Positions 1 through 8,961 are shown, numbered from the stretch's first letter. The stretch is 64,000 nt of DNA from Marivirga lumbricoides (GCF_014636295.1 NZ_BMEC01000007.1:62001-126000), one strand, 5' to 3'. Numbers and translations: made by a program. The notes: a model not told the origin generated them from the sequence alone.

Positions 1-1728
1 TTCATCGAAAAAAGATATCAAAACTTAAGACTAGAAAAACTTTGTGCTGTCATTATAAGTAAGGATGAAAGTATTGTGGGAAGGATTAATGACCTAGTAA
101 AAAATGATCAAGAATCACAATTAATAGTACCGTTCCACTTCGAGGAATTACTTGACAATCCAGATTCCTATTTAATTAGAAACAGGTTTAAATCTCACTT
201 CTACACAAGAGATTTATTTGCCTTTGAATCACCATTAAAAAAAGATTTATACTTTTTTGGGAGAAATGATCTTGTCCATAAACTTGTTAATAGACATCGG
301 TCAAATGAAAATTCAGCAATTTTCGGATTAAGAAAAACTGGGAAAACATCAATAGTTTTTGGTATCAAAAGAATTTTAGATACTATAAACGAACGATTCT
401 GCTTTATAGATTGTCAAAATCCTGCTTTACATAAGAGAAACTGGAATAAAGCTTTATGGTATGTTATTGATCAATTATATGAACAGAATACTTTAAAGTA
501 TAAAAAAAGGAGAGAAGCTGAATATACAGAAACTGATGCTCCAATATATTTCGAAGAAGCATTAAAGCACTTTAAAATAATTAGTAAAAGTTCTTCCTGC
601 CTAGTCGTTTTCGATGAAATCGAAAATATCACTTTTGGGACTGCACCAACAGAACATTGGACAAAAGAATTAGATTTTGTGTTTTTCTGGCAGACAATAC
701 GATCTACCTTCCAAAAACATAATAAGCTATTTTCTTATTTGATAATCGGTACCAATCCAATGTGCCTAGAAAAATCATCCATTAATGGTAAGGACAATCC
801 AATTTTTAACCAGATATACTTTGAATATGTTCCAAACTTCGATGTTCCCCAAACTAGGGAAATGGTGAGAAAGCTTGGTAGAATAATGGGACTAAAATTT
901 GATGAAACCATTTTTGCGAAACTCACAGAGGACTTCGGTGGTCATCCGTTTTTAATTAGGCATGTATGTAGTATTATTAATAAAATATGCTCAGAAACTA
1001 GACCGATTAGAGTTGATAGAACTATTTATAATCAAGCGGTAAAAAAGTTCAATTTGGAGAATGCACATTATATTGATATGATTCTAAATGTGCTGAAAGA
1101 ATATTATCAAAGTGAATTTGATATGCTAAAATATATAGCCTTAGATGATCTCGATACCTTCAACGAGTTAGCAGAATTATCTCCAGAATTTACTAATCAC
1201 TTAATTGGGTATAAAATTTTAGATAAAATTAATGGAAGTTATTCCTTTAGAATTGAGGCTGTCAAAGACTATCTTTTAAATCGCCATAAATATGAGAAAG
1301 CCTTAGATTCAAGTGAAGACAGAAGAAAAGAAATATCAGAAAGAAGAAACCGAATTGAATTAAAGCTTAGAAAAATTGTCAGAACTCAACTTTTAGCTGT
1401 AAAAGGTAAAAGTGAAGCTACTCAAATATTTCTTAGCGTTCTAGGAGATCCTAGAAAGACTAGTTACCAAGGACTCAAATATGCTGATTTATTTGACTCT
1501 AATAAATCTGAAATATATTTTGAAGATATTAGAAAGATAATAATCAAATATTACGAAATATTTAAAAACATCTTCGGATCCGATAAAGATGACTTCAACA
1601 ATAAAATGACTATTATAAATAAATATAGATCTGATGCTCATGCTAAAAAGGTAACTAGAGAAGAAATGGAAGTTTTTAGGATTTCAATCTCTTACATTGA
1701 AGATAAAATTTCAGATTTTCTGGAATAA
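1..1728 (+). CDS. P-loop ATPase with C-terminal HEPN-like region, 5'-truncated
   Basis: The reading frame is open to the left edge of the window, so the true start lies outside; a GTG at 76 is only the first possible start inside. Counting from that GTG, Walker A is GLRKTGKTS (84-92) and Walker B is LVVFDE with D180-E181, followed by a winged-helix-like part, as in archaeal-type/STAND ATPases. The last 130 or so residues are helical and charged and end in KYRSDAHAKK (R518, H522), resembling a Swt1/RiboL-PSP-type HEPN tail, but with R-x3-H rather than the usual R-x4-6-H spacing. Such ATPase-HEPN architectures are often found in antiviral or toxin systems; that role is inference from architecture only. 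The gene is AT-richer than the genes that follow. The N-terminal effector or sensor domain, if any, is not in the window. Confidence 0.7.
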   Translation, partial: FIEKRYQNLRLEKLCAVIISKDESIVGRINDLVKNDQESQLIVPFHFEELLDNPDSYLIRNRFKSHFYTRDLFAFESPLKKDLYFFGRNDLVHKLVNRHRSNENSAIFGLRKTGKTSIVFGIKRILDTINERFCFIDCQNPALHKRNWNKALWYVIDQLYEQNTLKYKKRREAEYTETDAPIYFEEALKHFKIISKSSSCLVVFDEIENITFGTAPTEHWTKELDFVFFWQTIRSTFQKHNKLFSYLIIGTNPMCLEKSSINGKDNPIFNQIYFEYVPNFDVPQTREMVRKLGRIMGLKFDETIFAKLTEDFGGHPFLIRHVCSIINKICSETRPIRVDRTIYNQAVKKFNLENAHYIDMILNVLKEYYQSEFDMLKYIALDDLDTFNELAELSPEFTNHLIGYKILDKINGSYSFRIEAVKDYLLNRHKYEKALDSSEDRRKEISERRNRIELKLRKIVRTQLLAVKGKSEATQIFLSVLGDPRKTSYQGLKYADLFDSNKSEIYFEDIRKIIIKYYEIFKNIFGSDKDDFNNKMTIINKYRSDAHAKKVTREEMEVFRISISYIEDKISDFLE

Positions 1729-1877
1729 TGACTATCCACAATAATAATTATAGCCATTGGGCAGAATGTACTAAAGTTGAGAATGATTACATTTAAGAAA
1801 ATATGTGGAGGTTTTGCAGTTTAGAGCTTTGATGTGCCCCAGTCTACACATTCTTATCATGAAAATTAACCTAAACC

Positions 1878-2363
1878 ATGAAACAATTTCACTTCCTTCT
1901 TATCACATTTTTCCTAATGAGTTGCTCTTCTAAGAATACTGATATTCACACTGCGGAAGTATCGAACGATATTATCGGAGAACAAACTAAGCTATCTAAT
2001 ACTGATTCAATGTCAGCTGTCAACTTAGATATTAACTTTGAGTCCTTTTTAAGAGAATTCTGTGCCAAAGAAGAGTTTCAATTGATAAGAGTAGATTTTC
2101 CCTTGAAGATTATACTACTTGATATTGAAGATCGGGAAGAGATTCAAACAATATCAAAAGAAGAATGGCAGCATACAAACCTCCTTGATACTGCTAATAT
2201 AGAAACGAGAGATGTTGATGCCTATTCTCAGACCATGCATGTGAACGGGTCAGAAGCAATAATCAAGCTGCGAGGGATTGATAACGGTATCAGAATTGAT
2301 TATAAATTTCAACAAAGAAACAGGCGCTGGTATCTTAAAGAAATCCTCAACGCCTCTACTTAA
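1878..2363 (+). CDS. hypothetical lipoprotein, 161 aa
   Basis: Starts with a short lipoprotein signal peptide (MKQFHFLLITFFLMSC), giving a lipidated Cys at residue 16 followed by Ser-Ser-Lys. The mature part is about 145 residues, acidic in its first half, with a C-terminal stretch (YKFQQRNRRWYLKEI) that looks like the final strands of an NTF2/cystatin-like fold, although I cannot name a family. It lies 149 bases after the ATPase gene, and its stop is only 6 bases from the stop of the convergent XRE fusion gene. Probably anchored to the periplasmic face of the inner or outer membrane. Function unknown. Confidence 0.75.
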   Translation: MKQFHFLLITFFLMSCSSKNTDIHTAEVSNDIIGEQTKLSNTDSMSAVNLDINFESFLREFCAKEEFQLIRVDFPLKIILLDIEDREEIQTISKEEWQHTNLLDTANIETRDVDAYSQTMHVNGSEAIIKLRGIDNGIRIDYKFQQRNRRWYLKEILNAST

Positions 2364-2369
2364 TAGCTA

Positions 2370-4145
2370 TCATCCTCCTGCATAATCATAAGGAATATAA
2401 TTCTGCCATTTCCAGGGAGTATACACATCTTTAATAGTGAGTTCCAACAGTTCTTTAAAAATGCTTTCGCCATTGTCCGAATTGGTCATAATTACCACTC
2501 CTTTTCCTGTTTCAGGGAAAATAATGGAGTAGTGCTGAAAGCCATCCCCATGACCTTCTTTAAAAGCGCCAAAACCGTAAGGTGACTGCAATAAACCCCA
2601 GCCGAGTCCGTAATTTAAGCCTACTTCATCAAATTCATTGCTGGGTTCCAAAGAAAGTGCTCCAAACTGCTCTTTAGTATGAATTTCTATATTGGGTTCA
2701 AACATTAGCTCAGTTACTTTCGATTTGTTTTTTGAAAGTGTAAGAATATGCTGCACAAACCGAGCATAATCCGGCATGGTGGTTTCCATGGAACCTGGCG
2801 CACCAGCCTCATCTGCACTATCTTTCGGGATGATTTCACCTTTTTTGGTGTGTCCATTGCAGTACTTATTCTTAAACCTTTCTTGCCAGAGGTAGCTGGT
2901 CATGTCCATATGTAGTGGATCAAAAATCCTTTCTCTGGCCAGTTCCTCCAGCCCTTTGCCAGTGATGTGTTCTATGGCATATTGCAGCAAAAACATTCCT
3001 TCACCTGAGTAACTATATTGTGTTCCGGGATCAAATTCAATGAAAAGTTTACCTTCAGGAGTGAATTCTCCTGCCCGGCTTACCCATCTCCAATTAGGAA
3101 AACCTGTGCTGTGGGACATACACATTCTTGCTGTGATTTCCTCATAGCGTAAATCGCCCTCCAGCTCATGAAAACCTCTCCATTCCTTTTCAAATTGTAT
3201 TTCCGGAATGGACACCTCATAATATTCCTGAAGCGGTTTGTTTAAATCCAGTATTCCTTCTTCAGCCAATTGTGCCACTAAGTAACCAAAAACAGCCTTG
3301 CTGAAAGAAGCGCCATAAAATCCATCATTTAGCTTCAGACTGTCCTTGGTTTCAGCATTTGCGTAACCAAAAGCTTTCTGATAGCTGATTTCATTGTTGT
3401 CAAAAATTGTGATGGCCAGTCCGTGCACATGGGCATCAGTCATCAGTTGGTTGATTTTGCTGGTGAGCGAATCGGTGGTAATAGTGCTTCCGTCTAACCT
3501 TGAAATACCTAATTCGGTACTGTTTTGGCAGCTTGTAATTGAAAAGGCGAAGAAAAGGATGCCTATGCCTGTAACAATTGCTCTTTTATTTCTGAATACA
3601 GGAATTGCCAAAGGGTAGAAGCACTTCTGGGCTTTCAGCACATACGCTATATTAGTAAGCATTACTATCAGGCTAAAAGGAATTACGCTGATGAAGAACA
3701 GAAATCCCCATCCTTCCACAGTAAGAAGCGCCACAAAAGATAAGGCATATAAAAGCGTCACCGTTATTTGAAAGTTGATAATGGCTCTTCCATGCCTGTC
3801 GTAAATGGCATTGTCTTCTCTTTTATGAATCCATAAAAAGATGGAAACCAAAATATTGAAGAACGGAATCATTAAACCAATAATAGGCACACCATGCATA
3901 ATCAGGAGCCACTTCATTTGCAGGCTTTCTTCTTTTGGGTTTTCCAGAACCAGCAGGTCATCCGTCTGAATTTGTAACCCATCTGCAAGCAGCTTTATAG
4001 TTTCAAGATGAGGATTCACATCTCCTTTCTCAATCCTTTGAATAGTGCGAACTGTAACGCCCGTTGTTTCAGACAGCTTTTCCTGAGAGAAGCCTTTTAG
4101 TTTGCGATGGTATACTAAGTTTTTGGCAATGCTTTGATTTTCCAT
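2370..4145 (-). CDS. XRE regulator - DUF4870 membrane domain - beta-lactamase-family serine hydrolase fusion
   Basis: One uninterrupted 591-aa frame carries three modules. Residues 7-62 are an XRE helix-turn-helix (GFSQEKLSETTGVTVRTIQR). Residues 78-172 are hydrophobic and match the DUF4870 pattern (HG.AIINFQ), a combination known in Bacteroidota. Residues 187-206 look like an internal lipoprotein signal peptide ending in ITSC (C206), and 225-575 are a class C beta-lactamase/DD-peptidase-fold hydrolase with S280-F-S-K283, a Y379-S-G triad in the YxN position and HGDG (532-535) in the KTG position. The buried signal peptide suggests that a membrane-anchored regulator fused to a formerly separate lipoprotein hydrolase. 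Topology of the 3-4 membrane segments is unclear. A one-protein sensor of cell-wall fragments or of a small ester/peptide is possible but inferred. Motif repeats lie 50-80 bases upstream of the start. Confidence 0.85.
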   Translation of the reverse strand: MENQSIAKNLVYHRKLKGFSQEKLSETTGVTVRTIQRIEKGDVNPHLETIKLLADGLQIQTDDLLVLENPKEESLQMKWLLIMHGVPIIGLMIPFFNILVSIFLWIHKREDNAIYDRHGRAIINFQITVTLLYALSFVALLTVEGWGFLFFISVIPFSLIVMLTNIAYVLKAQKCFYPLAIPVFRNKRAIVTGIGILFFAFSITSCQNSTELGISRLDGSTITTDSLTSKINQLMTDAHVHGLAITIFDNNEISYQKAFGYANAETKDSLKLNDGFYGASFSKAVFGYLVAQLAEEGILDLNKPLQEYYEVSIPEIQFEKEWRGFHELEGDLRYEEITARMCMSHSTGFPNWRWVSRAGEFTPEGKLFIEFDPGTQYSYSGEGMFLLQYAIEHITGKGLEELARERIFDPLHMDMTSYLWQERFKNKYCNGHTKKGEIIPKDSADEAGAPGSMETTMPDYARFVQHILTLSKNKSKVTELMFEPNIEIHTKEQFGALSLEPSNEFDEVGLNYGLGWGLLQSPYGFGAFKEGHGDGFQHYSIIFPETGKGVVIMTNSDNGESIFKELLELTIKDVYTPWKWQNYIPYDYAGG

Positions 4146-4197
4146 AATTTTCCGATTTGTTAAATTACAAATTTCCCTGAAAACTGTGGTCTTTCTT

Positions 4198-4226
4198 ACG
4201 ACACGGTGGTGTCATGTAGGTGTCAT
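4198..4226 (-). promoter_or_regulatory. candidate operator: GTGTC repeats upstream of the XRE fusion gene
   Basis: A dyad GACAC-ggtg-GTGTC (4200-4213) is followed by another GTGTC. Read as direct repeats, GGTGTCAT occurs at 4208-4215 and 4219-4226, exactly 11 bases (one helical turn) apart. The block sits 53-81 bases upstream of the start of the divergently placed XRE gene, where an autoregulatory site would be expected. Binding by the XRE domain is inferred. Confidence 0.4.
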
Positions 4227-4356
4227 TTGATGGAGAGAAGGGTTATTTAGTGTTTAAAAAGGGTTTTAGCATTGGAGCTTTATTGACTTTAATGTCTTTC
4301 TTTTTGCTATTATTTAACAATATGTTTTAAATAGCTAGTATGCTTAATTCTTAAAG

Positions 4357-4554
4357 CTCACCCCTAATTTGTCTTCGACAAATCTTCCCCTCTCTTTAAA
4401 AAATAGAGGGGAGAAATCTCGTAAAAATTGATATTCTTCTTTTAGTTTATTATGGTGGAACGATTACTAATTTGATACTGATTGCTTTTACTTTTCCTTT
4501 CTCTTCAGGGAAAGAGAAGGGTGTCGACCTCCAATTGGCGGTTGACGGGATGAG
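4357..4554. repeat. MITE-like or palindromic repeat element, about 198 bp
   Basis: The ends are imperfect inverted copies: CTCACCCC at the left and GGGATGAG at the right. Inside are a perfect hairpin ATTTGTC-ttc-GACAAAT (4367-4383), a second hairpin TCCCCTCT...AGAGGGGA (4386-4412), and near the right end a matching CTTTCTCTT...AAAGAGAAG block and a GTCGAC core that mirrors the TTCGACA of the left side. No coding potential. The layout resembles non-autonomous inverted-repeat elements of Bacteroidota intergenic regions; no target-site duplication is evident. Confidence 0.4.
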
Positions 4555-4614
4555 TTTTACTCTCTGAAAGTAGCATTTAAGGAGAAATTTAGATCAGAAG
4601 AGAGTGGAATACTT

Positions 4615-5502
4615 TTACTCTTTCTCATGATCATAATGATCCGGTTCAATATGGATGAGGACATGGCCCAAACCAGGTATTTCATCTTTTAGCGTATCCT
4701 GTAATTTGTGTGCTAAATCGTGGCCCTCTTTCACTGTAATTTGCCCATCTACTATGGCATGCAAATCAATGTGGTATTTCATGCCGGATTTTCGTACGAA
4801 GCATTTTTCTGTATCCACAATGCCATCCACTCTAGCTGAAACGGCTCTCACATCTTCAATCAAGTCATCATACAAGTGTTCATCCATCATTTCCCCAAGG
4901 GCAGGGCGTAAAATCAGGTAGCTATTGTACAATATGAAAAAAGCTGCTAATAAGGCAGCCCAGTCATCAGCCGTTTCAAAGCCTTTTCCAAAGTATAACG
5001 CAATAGAAATACCTACAAAAGCAGTCACTGAGGTGACAGCATCACTTCTATGGTGCCAGGCATCTGCCTTTAAGGATGAGCTGTTGGTCTCTTTGCTTCT
5101 CTTAATTACTACGCGGTACGAGATTTCCTTCCACAGGATAATGCCTCCCAAAACAAATAATGTCCAGGGTTCGGGTACTTTATGAGGAGTTTGAATATTT
5201 AAAATGCTTTCATAAGCAATGATGGTGGCAGAAACCACTAAAAAAGCAGCTACTACGAAAGTGATAATTGGCTCAATTTTTCCATGGCCGTAAGGATGAT
5301 TCTCATCTGCCGGTCTTTTGGCGTATTTTAGACCAAAAAGCACTAAAATAGAAGCAAAAATATCGGTGGTAGACTCAATGGCATCTGCTATCAGCGCGTA
5401 GGAATTACCGAATATACCTGCCAAACCTTTTATTAGAGCGAGCAACGTATTTCCTGCAATGCTAAAATAAGTGGTTTTAATAGCAGTTTGTTCGTGATTC
5501 AT
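4615..5502 (-). CDS. cation diffusion facilitator (CDF) metal exporter
   Basis: A 295-aa inner-membrane protein of the CDF family, which exchanges divalent cations (Zn, Fe, Co, Cd, Mn) for protons. The membrane part (about 10-205) has the family HPYGHGKIE motif (69-77). Metal-site residues are D40 with E43 and D47 in the second helix (Glu where Zn-specific members often have His) and H150/H151-D154 in the fifth. The C-terminal cytoplasmic ferredoxin-like domain (about 210-290) contains HIDLHAIVDG and a His-rich end (HVLIHIEPDHYDHE). Length is normal. The Glu-containing site belongs to a common bacterial clade, so specificity cannot be assigned. It stands alone, with about 240 bases to the next gene upstream. 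Confidence 0.9.
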   Translation of the reverse strand: MNHEQTAIKTTYFSIAGNTLLALIKGLAGIFGNSYALIADAIESTTDIFASILVLFGLKYAKRPADENHPYGHGKIEPIITFVVAAFLVVSATIIAYESILNIQTPHKVPEPWTLFVLGGIILWKEISYRVVIKRSKETNSSSLKADAWHHRSDAVTSVTAFVGISIALYFGKGFETADDWAALLAAFFILYNSYLILRPALGEMMDEHLYDDLIEDVRAVSARVDGIVDTEKCFVRKSGMKYHIDLHAIVDGQITVKEGHDLAHKLQDTLKDEIPGLGHVLIHIEPDHYDHEKE

Positions 5503-5699
5503 GAGGTATATCCTGATTGCGATTGAAGAATAATTGACAATTTAAACAGATCATCATTTTTGACATAGCTTGTCCCGCTCTTAGCGGAAATGCTGTTATT
5601 ATTTGATCTTACCAGTTGTAATAAATTGATTGATAAAATTACCAATAAAAGCTGAGCTATCGTGTAAATTTTAGCTATTTCTGATAGTTAAGAAAATGA

Positions 5700-5736
5700 A
5701 AGTTCTCCTTCAGAATACTCTTTTTAGGGAGAACTT
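5700..5736 (-). terminator. hairpin terminator after the heme-type TonB receptor
   Basis: On the minus strand a perfect 9-bp stem, AAGTTCTCC (5700-5708) paired with GGAGAACTT (5728-5736), begins 9 bases beyond the stop of the TonB receptor gene and is followed by a T-rich stretch. The rest of 5503-5699 shows only a small CCGC/GCGG hairpin. Confidence 0.6.
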
Positions 5737-5744
5737 CCTCTGTT

Positions 5745-8156
5745 TTAAAACTTTGCACTTAAGGAAACAATAAAATTTCTTCCTGGAGCAGAAATACCGG
5801 AACTGTAAGGTCTGTAACGCTGATCGCTAATATTCTCAATGCCAACATTTACAGAAAACATTTGGTCAATGGCATACATTGCCTTAAAGTTGAGGGTATG
5901 CCATGATGGTGAGTAATTATTGCCGTTTTCATCTTTGGCATAAATCTCATCCTTTCCCTGCTCTTCCACAGCTAAATCCTCATACGAGCGCTCTCCCTGG
6001 TAGTTGGCATATGCTAGCAGTTGGAGCTTTTTGTATTTGTAACCTAATCGGGAAGTTCCAAATAGAGGAGCCGCATGCCTGCTAGGGCTTGTAGATCCAT
6101 CATCCAATTCTTCTTCGCCCACCTGGTAATTCATGTCAGAGCTAAAGTTAAATCCTCCGGGAAATTTCAATTCAAGCCCTGCCTGAATTCCATATACTCT
6201 GGCCATAGCAGCATTTTGAATAGCCTGCACCTGGCTTTGCACACCATCATACAAAATGCTATCTCTTCCGTTAAGTTGAAAATTTCTTCTGACCAATGCA
6301 TTGTTCAACAGAGTATAGTACCCCGTTATGTCCACTTTTGCCACATCTCCAAATACTTTTGCAATTCCCGCATCAACATTATAAGCATATTCAGCTTTTA
6401 GTTCAGGGTTGGGTACTGTAACAGCACCTTGTTCGGAATCAAACACTTTGCCGATATCATCCACATTGGGTGAGCGGAAAGCTGTACCAAAATTAGTACT
6501 GATTACCCAGGTGTTAGTTGGCCTGTAAACTGCACCTATACTTCCTGTTAAAGCACCATTATTGATCTCTGCTTCTGCAAAAGGAAGAGGATAAAAATCC
6601 AGGTTGTCTCTGAAGTCCGCATTTAAAATAAACTGGTTATACCGGAGCCCGCTCTGCACTGTTATTTTTTCAAAAACCTTCCATTCATTGTTCACATAAA
6701 TACCAATGGAATTCCAGTGGGCTTGTGAATACCGCGTTGGGCCCGCAGATTGGTTTCCGCTAACTATGTTTTCATCCACCCCGGTTGAAGTAACATCATT
6801 CAGGATGTATTCTACACCATAAAAAAGTGTATTTTTTCTACCGAAATCTTTCAGAAAATCTACGTTAATAGAATAAGCTTCTACTTCTTCCGTTCTTGTT
6901 TCCCGCATTTCGGCATTAAAATTCCTGCTAATTCTGCTCTCCTCAAAAGACTGTTGGGCCAAGCGGATAGTCATTTGATCAAATGCGGGATTATTGTCAG
7001 AATGAGTAATACTCAGGTTGTTCATTACCCATTTTTGAGGCCCATAGTTCCACTCAGCATAGCGCGGCATGCCATTCCGCATTCTGTTATGTCTGTCGTA
7101 CCTTCCATAAGGGGAAGTTTCCGAAAAATGAAAGCCATATTCAAAATCCCATTTTTCAGAAGGCTTAAACCTTACCTTTTGCATAAAGTTGGTCTGCGAG
7201 TAGGCTGATGGAACCTGTAATAGTTGATCATCAAGTTCAATCATGCGATCAGTGTCATCAATGCGCTCTACTTTGTAAGTTTTCAGGTAGTCTTCCGGCC
7301 CAAACTTTCCCTGCCTTAAATCATCATAGTCCCACCTGCTTACACTTGTGGTAAGTGCCCACTTTTTCCAACCTACGTTAACATCAACATGACCTGTTTT
7401 TTCATTGTTGGCTGAAGAGTATCGGACAGCCGCATGTCCATTAATTGCCGGATTTTCATCTACTGAAAAATGTGGAGTAAGTGTACGGAAACTCATTACA
7501 CCTCCGATGGCATCACTTCCATAAATTACAGATCCAGGCCCAAAAAGCACTTCAGTGCTTTCAACTGCAAAAGGATCCAGCGAGATTACATTTTGAATGT
7601 TTCCTCCTCTGAAAATAGCTGTGTTCATACGTACACCATCAATAGTATAGAGTAACCTGTTGGTGGCAAAACCTCTAATCATAGGGCTTCCTCCCCCTTG
7701 CTGGCTTTTTTGTACATACACTTTTCCTGAAATATTTAACATATCAGCTGCAGTTTGCGGATTCTGTAAAGCCACTTCCTTAGGCGAAATTGAAACTACT
7801 TTGGCGGGAATATTGCCAGTAGTTTGCCTCCAGCGAGTAGCAGATACGATTACTTCATCTAAATTGAAATTTGATCTTTCCATATATAGAATAAAGCCTT
7901 TAGCCTCAATGGCATCATAACTAATTAGTAAAGGTTTGTAGCTCAATTGTCTTACTTCTATGATTTCAGCACCTTTGAAAGCTGAAATATCAACCTTTCC
8001 CACTGAATTGGTCGTGGCAAAGGCTCCTGGATGTTTACTGATCAGCATCACCTGCTCAATAGGCAGATTGCTTTCCTGATCTTTTATGGTAATTGTTTGC
8101 GAAAGGGCAATAAAAGGCATAGCCAACAACCACCACATCAATAAAAATTTTTTCAT
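5745..8156 (-). CDS. TonB-dependent outer-membrane receptor, heme/hemoglobin-receptor type
   Basis: An 803-aa receptor with a signal peptide (1-20), a carboxypeptidase-regulatory-like beta domain (about 21-93), a TonB-box-like DEVIVSATR (100-108), a plug domain (about 110-226) and a C-terminal beta barrel ending in SLSAKF with the expected terminal Phe. The plug reads GGGSPMIRGFATNRLL (155-169), DGVRMNTAIFRGG and LFGPGSVIYGSDAIGGV, which closely follow the TonB heme/hemoglobin/transferrin receptor pattern. In the barrel, FRSPNVDD and NPELKAE match the FRAP and NPNL boxes of heme receptors. The substrate is therefore probably heme or a hemoprotein, but no heme lyase or ABC genes lie nearby, so this is inference from family signatures. 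Confidence 0.88.
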   Translation of the reverse strand: MKKFLLMWWLLAMPFIALSQTITIKDQESNLPIEQVMLISKHPGAFATTNSVGKVDISAFKGAEIIEVRQLSYKPLLISYDAIEAKGFILYMERSNFNLDEVIVSATRWRQTTGNIPAKVVSISPKEVALQNPQTAADMLNISGKVYVQKSQQGGGSPMIRGFATNRLLYTIDGVRMNTAIFRGGNIQNVISLDPFAVESTEVLFGPGSVIYGSDAIGGVMSFRTLTPHFSVDENPAINGHAAVRYSSANNEKTGHVDVNVGWKKWALTTSVSRWDYDDLRQGKFGPEDYLKTYKVERIDDTDRMIELDDQLLQVPSAYSQTNFMQKVRFKPSEKWDFEYGFHFSETSPYGRYDRHNRMRNGMPRYAEWNYGPQKWVMNNLSITHSDNNPAFDQMTIRLAQQSFEESRISRNFNAEMRETRTEEVEAYSINVDFLKDFGRKNTLFYGVEYILNDVTSTGVDENIVSGNQSAGPTRYSQAHWNSIGIYVNNEWKVFEKITVQSGLRYNQFILNADFRDNLDFYPLPFAEAEINNGALTGSIGAVYRPTNTWVISTNFGTAFRSPNVDDIGKVFDSEQGAVTVPNPELKAEYAYNVDAGIAKVFGDVAKVDITGYYTLLNNALVRRNFQLNGRDSILYDGVQSQVQAIQNAAMARVYGIQAGLELKFPGGFNFSSDMNYQVGEEELDDGSTSPSRHAAPLFGTSRLGYKYKKLQLLAYANYQGERSYEDLAVEEQGKDEIYAKDENGNNYSPSWHTLNFKAMYAIDQMFSVNVGIENISDQRYRPYSSGISAPGRNFIVSLSAKF

Positions 8157-8249
8157 GTGATAATTCTAAGTAAATAAACTAGCCCGGCTGGGCGTAAATA
8201 TGCTCTCACAATGCATTATGCAAGTGATGTGAGTTAGTAAATGATAGAG

Positions 8250-8777
8250 TTACCTGTTTTCCGGAGGAGGAGTGGGAAGAGGTATATAAGTGAAGTAATT
8301 AATAAGAAAATAAACTGAGCTCTTGTGCTCAGTGAGTCCTGTGCTATTAAAGTTCCAACTTGAAGGATTGAGGAGATAGAGAGATTTAAAATAGTTAGAG
8401 AGCCATTCTTCTTGTTCTTGTCTTTCAGGAATATTGTTTAAAGCTTTTACGACTAAAAGAGAAAGTTGCTTGTTCAGTGCTGTTTCTTCATGATCCCACC
8501 AGCACCAATAGTAAGTAGTGTCTCCAATAGTTTGTTGTTCCACCACATCATACATTTCATTTTGGTACTCAAATTCTTTGGCATGTTCCCATTTTAAAAC
8601 CTTTGCTTCTTCGCTGGTAAATTTCAGCAAAACAAGTTCATTTTTATCCATGCCTGCTATCATTTTCCACTTCACTTCATGCTTCACGGCCCTTTTCTGA
8701 TGGCTAAGCCAGGAATAGGTGATTAAGCCCGGGGCAAAAAGGATGATGAATAGCGATATGGAGGCAAAAACTTTCAA
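8250..8777 (-). CDS. hypothetical membrane-anchored or secreted protein, 175 aa
   Basis: Begins with one hydrophobic segment (about residues 3-22, ISLFIILFAPGLITY), then a mostly hydrophilic domain with many Trp and Glu residues (YYWCWWDHEETALNK). It reads like a small periplasmic protein held by an N-terminal anchor. I do not recognise a family. It lies 93 bases upstream of the TonB receptor gene on the same strand and could be cotranscribed with it, which gives no firm clue to function. Confidence 0.7.
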   Translation of the reverse strand: MKVFASISLFIILFAPGLITYSWLSHQKRAVKHEVKWKMIAGMDKNELVLLKFTSEEAKVLKWEHAKEFEYQNEMYDVVEQQTIGDTTYYWCWWDHEETALNKQLSLLVVKALNNIPERQEQEEWLSNYFKSLYLLNPSSWNFNSTGLTEHKSSVYFLINYFTYIPLPTPPPENR

Positions 8778-8961
8778 ATAGAATAATAAAGGCTGTTATG
8801 TAAAAATAACTTTTTTAAAACCTTTATCCGATTGTGGCAATATTCTTTATGAAAAATTTGATGAGTGGAAGTAGTTCTCTATTACTCAAACTACAGTTTC
8901 CCTATAGGATTTGAGGAAGTTTAGAAGTAGGTACTGGAAAGTAATCTCACTCGAGGTTGAG

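Larger units (their letters stand above)
4146..4614. other. 469-base intergenic region
   Basis: No gene is supported here. The part nearest the XRE gene holds the GTGTC repeats. The middle is AT-rich without visible signals. The part nearest the CDF gene is occupied by a hairpin-rich, MITE-like repeat (4357-4554). Confidence 0.6.

Noticed and set aside
1727-1795. 22-codon frame starting inside the stop of the ATPase gene (TAATGA)
   Set aside because: Very short and without features; coupling to the ATPase gene is possible but unsupported.
2370-4145. Fusion gene as two genes mis-joined by a frameshift
   Set aside because: The three modules lie in one frame with no internal stop and no in-frame Met at the hydrolase signal peptide; a sequencing artefact is possible but not indicated.
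4615-5502. Glu in the CDF metal site as a rare mutation
   Set aside because: This Glu variant is common in one bacterial CDF clade.
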